In this document: piece by piece, positions 60,581-64,000 of the stretch
How positions within the stretch are numbered: the first letter of the stretch is position 1
How the letters are laid out: each line of letters opens with the position of its first letter
Assembly: GCA_000496475.1 (NCBI GenBank)
Contig: AYMW01000002.1
Location: forward strand, 124,001 to 188,000
From: Betaproteobacteria bacterium MOLA814
Lineage (GTDB): Bacteria > Pseudomonadota > Gammaproteobacteria > Burkholderiales > Burkholderiaceae_C
Reading direction: 5' to 3'
Length of the DNA: 64,000 bases
Program-made: the position numbers and the translations under genes
The notes under the pieces: generated by a model
Databases searched by the model: none
What the model saw: the letters and a program-made list of their open reading frames with translations, nothing else
Told to the model about the DNA's origin: nothing

Positions 60581-61279
60581 TCAACCATTCACCTCAAGCC
60601 ACATGTGTCTCACATCGGCGCGATCACGCAGTTGGTCTGGCGTGCCCTCAAAGGCAATGCGTCCGTGGCCCATAACGGCCACGCGGTCAGAAATACGCAT
60701 CGCAATGGTGAGTTTTTGCTCAATCAGCAACACACTCACACCCTTACTTTTAAGCATAGTGAGGTAGTCTGCAACTTGGGCCACCACCAGAGGTGCCAAG
60801 CCCTCGGTTGGCTCATCAATGATGATGAGGTCTGGATCACCCATTAGGCTGCGACACAGCGTCAGCATTTGCTGCTCGCCACCGGACAACACACCTGCTT
60901 CGGTGTTAGCGCGTTCTCGGAGCTTGGGAAACAGTTGGTACATGTCTTCAAACGACCAACGTGGCTGGCGGTTGCTTGTTTGCTGACCCAGCATTAAGTT
61001 TTGCGCAACTGTCAGCTTTGGGAAAATATCGCGAGACTCTGGTACGTAGGCTATGCCTGCCCGTGCCATTTTGAAAGGCGGGTCACCCAACACATTGACC
61101 CCACGCCACTGCACGGCGCCAGTGGCTTGTACAAGCCCCATGATGGCCTTGGCCAGTGTCGAGCGACCAGACCCGTTGCGTCCCAGCAGTGCCACAATTT
61201 CACCTTTGGCAATGGACAGGTTCACGCCGTGCAAGATGTGACTCTTGTCGTAAAACGCGTGTAAGTTGCTGATGATCAT
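60581..61279 (-). CDS. livF: Branched-chain amino-acid ABC transporter ATPase
   Basis: A 232-residue ABC ATPase of LivF type. Walker A LLGRNGSGRSTLAK has Arg in place of the usual Lys (GRST for GKST), which is noteworthy; the signature is VLSGGEQQMLTLC and Walker B LIIIDEPTEGLAPLV. ATG 61279 overlaps the livG stop (ATGA). The order H-M-G-F on the minus strand is the usual Liv order; the binding protein is not in the window. Confidence 0.93.
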   Translation of the reverse strand: MIISNLHAFYDKSHILHGVNLSIAKGEIVALLGRNGSGRSTLAKAIMGLVQATGAVQWRGVNVLGDPPFKMARAGIAYVPESRDIFPKLTVAQNLMLGQQTSNRQPRWSFEDMYQLFPKLRERANTEAGVLSGGEQQMLTLCRSLMGDPDLIIIDEPTEGLAPLVVAQVADYLTMLKSKGVSVLLIEQKLTIAMRISDRVAVMGHGRIAFEGTPDQLRDRADVRHMWLEVNG

Positions 61280-62043
61280 GCGCCGTCCTGCACCTCTACC
61301 ACCCCACCCAAATAGGCTTCTTGCACACACGGGTTGTTGTTGACGTTGTTGGGTGTATCGAATGCGACCACTTCCCCGTAAACCACCACTGCAATCCGGT
61401 CTGCCAACTCAAATACCACCCCCATGTCGTGCTCTACAGTCAACACAGTTTTACCCTCCGTGACGAGTCGAATCATGCGTACAAAACGGCTGGTTTCTTC
61501 AGCGCTCATACCTGATGTGGGCTCATCCAACAAAATAACGTTGGCACCGCAAGCAATGGTGATACCCACTTCAAGAGAGCGCTGCTCCGCGTAGGTCAGG
61601 TTCATGGCCAACACGCCGCGTTTGGCCTGCAAACCCAGCATATGCAGCAACTCACAGGCTTTTTGGTTGGCATCGGTTAAGCCAGACAAGGCGCGCCAAA
61701 AGTTGTAGCGGTACCCCAGCGACCACAACATGGCGCAGCGCAGATTTTCATACACGCTGAGCTTGGGGAAAATATTGGTGATTTGAAAACTCCGCGATAA
61801 GCCCAAACGGTTGATCTCAAACGGTCGCAAACCAACAATGGACTGGCCATGCAGCAATATATCGCCCGCGCTTGGCCTACAGCGCCCGCTTATGAGGTTG
61901 AATAGGGTCGATTTGCCCGCGCCATTTGGGCCAATGATGGCCACCCGTTCACCGCTTTGAACATCCAAATCAATGCCGCGAATAATTTCGGTTGAACCAA
62001 AGTTTTTACGTACATTGCGCAGTTGTAACGCTGCTTGTGTCAT
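61276..62043 (-). CDS. livG: Branched-chain amino-acid ABC transporter ATPase
   Basis: A 255-residue LivG-type ATPase with Walker A IGPNGAGKSTLFNLISG, the LivG-typical FQITNIFPKLSVYENL, and Walker B VILLDEPTSGMS. The signature reads LTYAEQRSLEV, where LSYGEQRxLE is usual. It works as a heterodimer with LivF on the LivH/LivM permease. Its start overlaps the livM stop. Confidence 0.95.
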   Translation of the reverse strand: MTQAALQLRNVRKNFGSTEIIRGIDLDVQSGERVAIIGPNGAGKSTLFNLISGRCRPSAGDILLHGQSIVGLRPFEINRLGLSRSFQITNIFPKLSVYENLRCAMLWSLGYRYNFWRALSGLTDANQKACELLHMLGLQAKRGVLAMNLTYAEQRSLEVGITIACGANVILLDEPTSGMSAEETSRFVRMIRLVTEGKTVLTVEHDMGVVFELADRIAVVVYGEVVAFDTPNNVNNNPCVQEAYLGGVVEVQDGA

Positions 62044-63299
62044 TGCGCAGCTTTCTGTGTGCGTTCAATAAACACCTGAACTTGATGCCAATCGGCCATA
62101 AAGCGACGTCTTTCCCGCTCAAACAAAACCATGCCTACGACAGCCAACACGCCAGCTTGTGCCCAGGGCAAGGCGCTAGCCGTGTCCCATGCTGTTGCGT
62201 ACATGCGCAGCACTGGGTCTAGACCTGCGTTGAGCTGGCGGTGGTACATCATCTCCACCACCACGGTTATGCCAACGAAACCAGGCAATGAACCCAGTAC
62301 CAAACGCAGGTAGGACTTGATCAAATAACGCATAAAGCCCTCTTGCCACACACGCACGTTGTGCAACAAGATACCGGCAACACCCCCTGGTGCAAACATC
62401 ACCATGCATACAAAAATAAGGCCTAGGTACAGCAACCAAGCACTGGTGAGCTCCGACAACAATACCAGTGCCAACACCATCAATACAGCGCCCAACACAG
62501 GGCCGAAAAACACAGTCGCACCACCTACGAACGTAAACAACAGGTAAGCGCCTGATCGGTGCAAACTGACCACTTCAGCTGTCACCATTTCGAAATTTAA
62601 GGCTGACAGACCGCCTGAAATACCCGCAAAAAACCCAGCAAAAATAAAAGCAATGTAGCGGACCATTTGCGAATCAAAGCCCACGAACTCAACCCGCTCT
62701 GGGTTGTCGCGGGTGGCATTGAGCATCCGCCCGAGTGGTGTGCAAGTGAAGCCGTACATCAACGCTGTGCACACAAAAGTGTAAGCAGCTATGAGGTAAT
62801 ACAGCTGAATTTGAGGCCCATAACTGATGCCAAAGGTTGTGACATTGGTGACGCGGTTGCCACTGATGCCACCCTCGCCACCAAAAAAAACCGGGAACAT
62901 CAAAGACATGGCCCACACCAATTCGCCCACACCAAGTGTGATCATGGCAAATGGCGTGGCCGCTTTTTTGGTGGTCACCCAACCCAACAGTACAGCCACC
63001 AGGGCCGCCCCTAAGCCGCCCGCGACAGGAATGAGGCTCACAGGCAACCACCACTGGCCATCACTCACAAGGTTAAGGGTATGAATGGCGAGGAACCCAC
63101 CCATGCCAGAGTAAACGGCATGGCCAAAACTGAGCATGCCACCTTGTCCCAGCAGCATGTTGAAGCTGAGACACACGATGATGGCAATGCCCATTTGCGA
63201 CAGCAGCGTGCGTGACAAAGAACTGTCAAACACTGTAGGGGCCAGCAGCAACACCAAGGCAAACAGCCACCACACACCGTACCGTTTCATAGCGCTCAT
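62040..63299 (-). CDS. livM: Branched-chain amino-acid ABC transporter permease
   Basis: A 419-residue permease of LivM type with about nine or ten membrane segments (for example TVFDSSLSRTLLSQMGIAII, NMLLGQGGMLSFGHAVYSGM). The C-terminal ~90 residues are an extra helical and hydrophilic part (MYHRQLNAGLDPVLRMYATA). Relative to common LivM (~330-360 residues) it is long because of that tail. The gene overlaps livH and livG by four bases each. Confidence 0.93.
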   Translation of the reverse strand: MSAMKRYGVWWLFALVLLLAPTVFDSSLSRTLLSQMGIAIIVCLSFNMLLGQGGMLSFGHAVYSGMGGFLAIHTLNLVSDGQWWLPVSLIPVAGGLGAALVAVLLGWVTTKKAATPFAMITLGVGELVWAMSLMFPVFFGGEGGISGNRVTNVTTFGISYGPQIQLYYLIAAYTFVCTALMYGFTCTPLGRMLNATRDNPERVEFVGFDSQMVRYIAFIFAGFFAGISGGLSALNFEMVTAEVVSLHRSGAYLLFTFVGGATVFFGPVLGAVLMVLALVLLSELTSAWLLYLGLIFVCMVMFAPGGVAGILLHNVRVWQEGFMRYLIKSYLRLVLGSLPGFVGITVVVEMMYHRQLNAGLDPVLRMYATAWDTASALPWAQAGVLAVVGMVLFERERRRFMADWHQVQVFIERTQKAAQ

Positions 63300-64000
63300 C
63301 CTTCGCGCTGACCCATCAAGCCACGCGGCCTGACAACCAACATGACAACCAGCAGCAGGTACGGCAATATGGGCGCAACTTCACTCAACTTTAGACGCCA
63401 AAACACATAGCCCAATGCATCGGGGGACAGCGTGTGACCGAAGTTGCCCAGCAGGCTGACAACTGAGCCATCAATTGAGATTGCAAATGTTTGTACGAGG
63501 CCAATCAAAATGGAGGCGAAAAAAGCGCCCACCAGAGAGCCCAAACCACCCACCACCACCACCACAAATACGATACTGCCAACAGTTGCGGCCATGCCAG
63601 GCTCGGTGACGAAAGCGTTACCGCCAATGACACCTGCCAAACCAGCGAGTGCGGCACCCCCGCCGAATACGACCATAAACACGCGTGGTACGTTGTGGCC
63701 CAGGGATTGCACCATGTCCGGGTGCGTCAGAGCAGCTTGAATCACCAAGCCCATGCGGGTTTTTGTCAGAAGTTGCCAAATGGTCAGCAACATCACAATG
63801 GCCACACCCATCATGAAGCCACGGTACAGCGGAAATTGAATGCCGTACAAGGTGAACAATGGGCCATCCAACATATCGGGTACTCGGTAGTCCACAGAGC
63901 TGCGGCCCCAAATAAGTTGCACCAGCTCCACAATGATGTAACTCAAACCAAAGGTAACCAACAATTCGGGCACGTGGCCCATGTGGTGGACACGGCGCAG
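63296..64000 (-). CDS. livH: Branched-chain amino-acid ABC transporter permease, 5' end outside window
   Basis: A LivH-type permease; the frame is open to base 64000, so the N-terminus is lost. Visible parts include ELLVTFGLSYIIVELVQLIWG, TRMGLVIQAALTHPDMVQSLG (the coupling-loop region of the LivH family) and GGLGSLVGAFFASILIGLVQTF. It overlaps livM by four bases. The binding protein is probably encoded just upstream, beyond the window. Confidence 0.93.
   Translation of the reverse strand: MRRVHHMGHVPELLVTFGLSYIIVELVQLIWGRSSVDYRVPDMLDGPLFTLYGIQFPLYRGFMMGVAIVMLLTIWQLLTKTRMGLVIQAALTHPDMVQSLGHNVPRVFMVVFGGGAALAGLAGVIGGNAFVTEPGMAATVGSIVFVVVVVGGLGSLVGAFFASILIGLVQTFAISIDGSVVSLLGNFGHTLSPDALGYVFWRLKLSEVAPILPYLLLVVMLVVRPRGLMGQREG

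Overview
The window is a 64 kb chromosomal stretch of moderate G+C, very probably from a betaproteobacterium of the order Burkholderiales. The evidence is the gene content: FDH3-type formate dehydrogenase with its small TAT protein, DUF3305/DUF3306 proteins, a DUF6352-like protein beside an NAD-linked formate dehydrogenase, a DUF971 protein, and the ygfZ / mltG-tmk-holB-tatD-ankyrin order. The genus cannot be fixed by reading. I saw no tRNA, rRNA, CRISPR array, prophage or insertion sequence. Both window ends cut a gene: a malonyl-CoA synthetase-like ligase on the left and a livH-type permease on the right.

Region 1 (1-10.1 kb, + strand): the ligase end, a secreted parvulin-type isomerase, a LysR regulator, then a cytoplasmic NAD-linked formate dehydrogenase. 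The latter has a NuoE-NuoF fused diaphorase subunit and a large catalytic subunit, the layout of the tungsten enzyme FDH1 of Methylorubrum. A DUF6352-like gene, a DUF971 gene and a short-chain dehydrogenase follow.

Region 2 (10.2-15.3 kb, - strand): a second, exported, membrane-anchored formate dehydrogenase (small TAT protein, TAT-exported catalytic subunit, four-cluster ferredoxin subunit, a tiny lipoprotein, cytochrome b subunit).

Region 3 (15.5-25.9 kb, + strand): a tightly packed maturation module starting divergently from the exported enzyme. It holds an Mrp-type Fe-S carrier, DUF3305, DUF3306, a 695-residue multi-cluster ferredoxin, a TorD-like chaperone, MobA, a variant FdhD, a tungstate-type ABC transporter whose permease and ATPase are one polypeptide, its binding protein, and MoeA. 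Together regions 1-3 supply two formate dehydrogenases plus metal uptake, cofactor synthesis, sulfuration, Fe-S supply and export quality control.

Region 4 (25.9-35.4 kb): a coiled-coil hypothetical, an aldehyde dehydrogenase behind a TetR-like operator, a penicillin-acylase-family hydrolase, an NTF2-like protein, OsmC, an HSL-type esterase, a secreted glutathione peroxidase and a zinc alcohol dehydrogenase.

Region 5 (35.4-41.1 kb): conserved housekeeping genes (ankyrin protein, tatD, holB, tmk, mltG; divergent ygfZ). Region 6 (41.1-50.3 kb): an NRDE protein, a thioesterase-GNAT fusion, a second HSL esterase, an iron alcohol dehydrogenase, a patatin, an aldo/keto reductase, the RNA-binding protein Tex and a small membrane-anchored unknown.

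Region 7 (50.3-59.2 kb, - strand): a fatty-acid/acyl-CoA degradation cluster (two SDRs, an MDR reductase, a thioesterase, a Dabb protein, acyl-CoA dehydrogenase, thiolase, bifunctional hydratase/dehydrogenase) with a TetR-type palindrome at its head. Region 8 (59.3-64 kb, - strand): an MFS transporter and a Liv-type branched-chain amino-acid ABC transporter.
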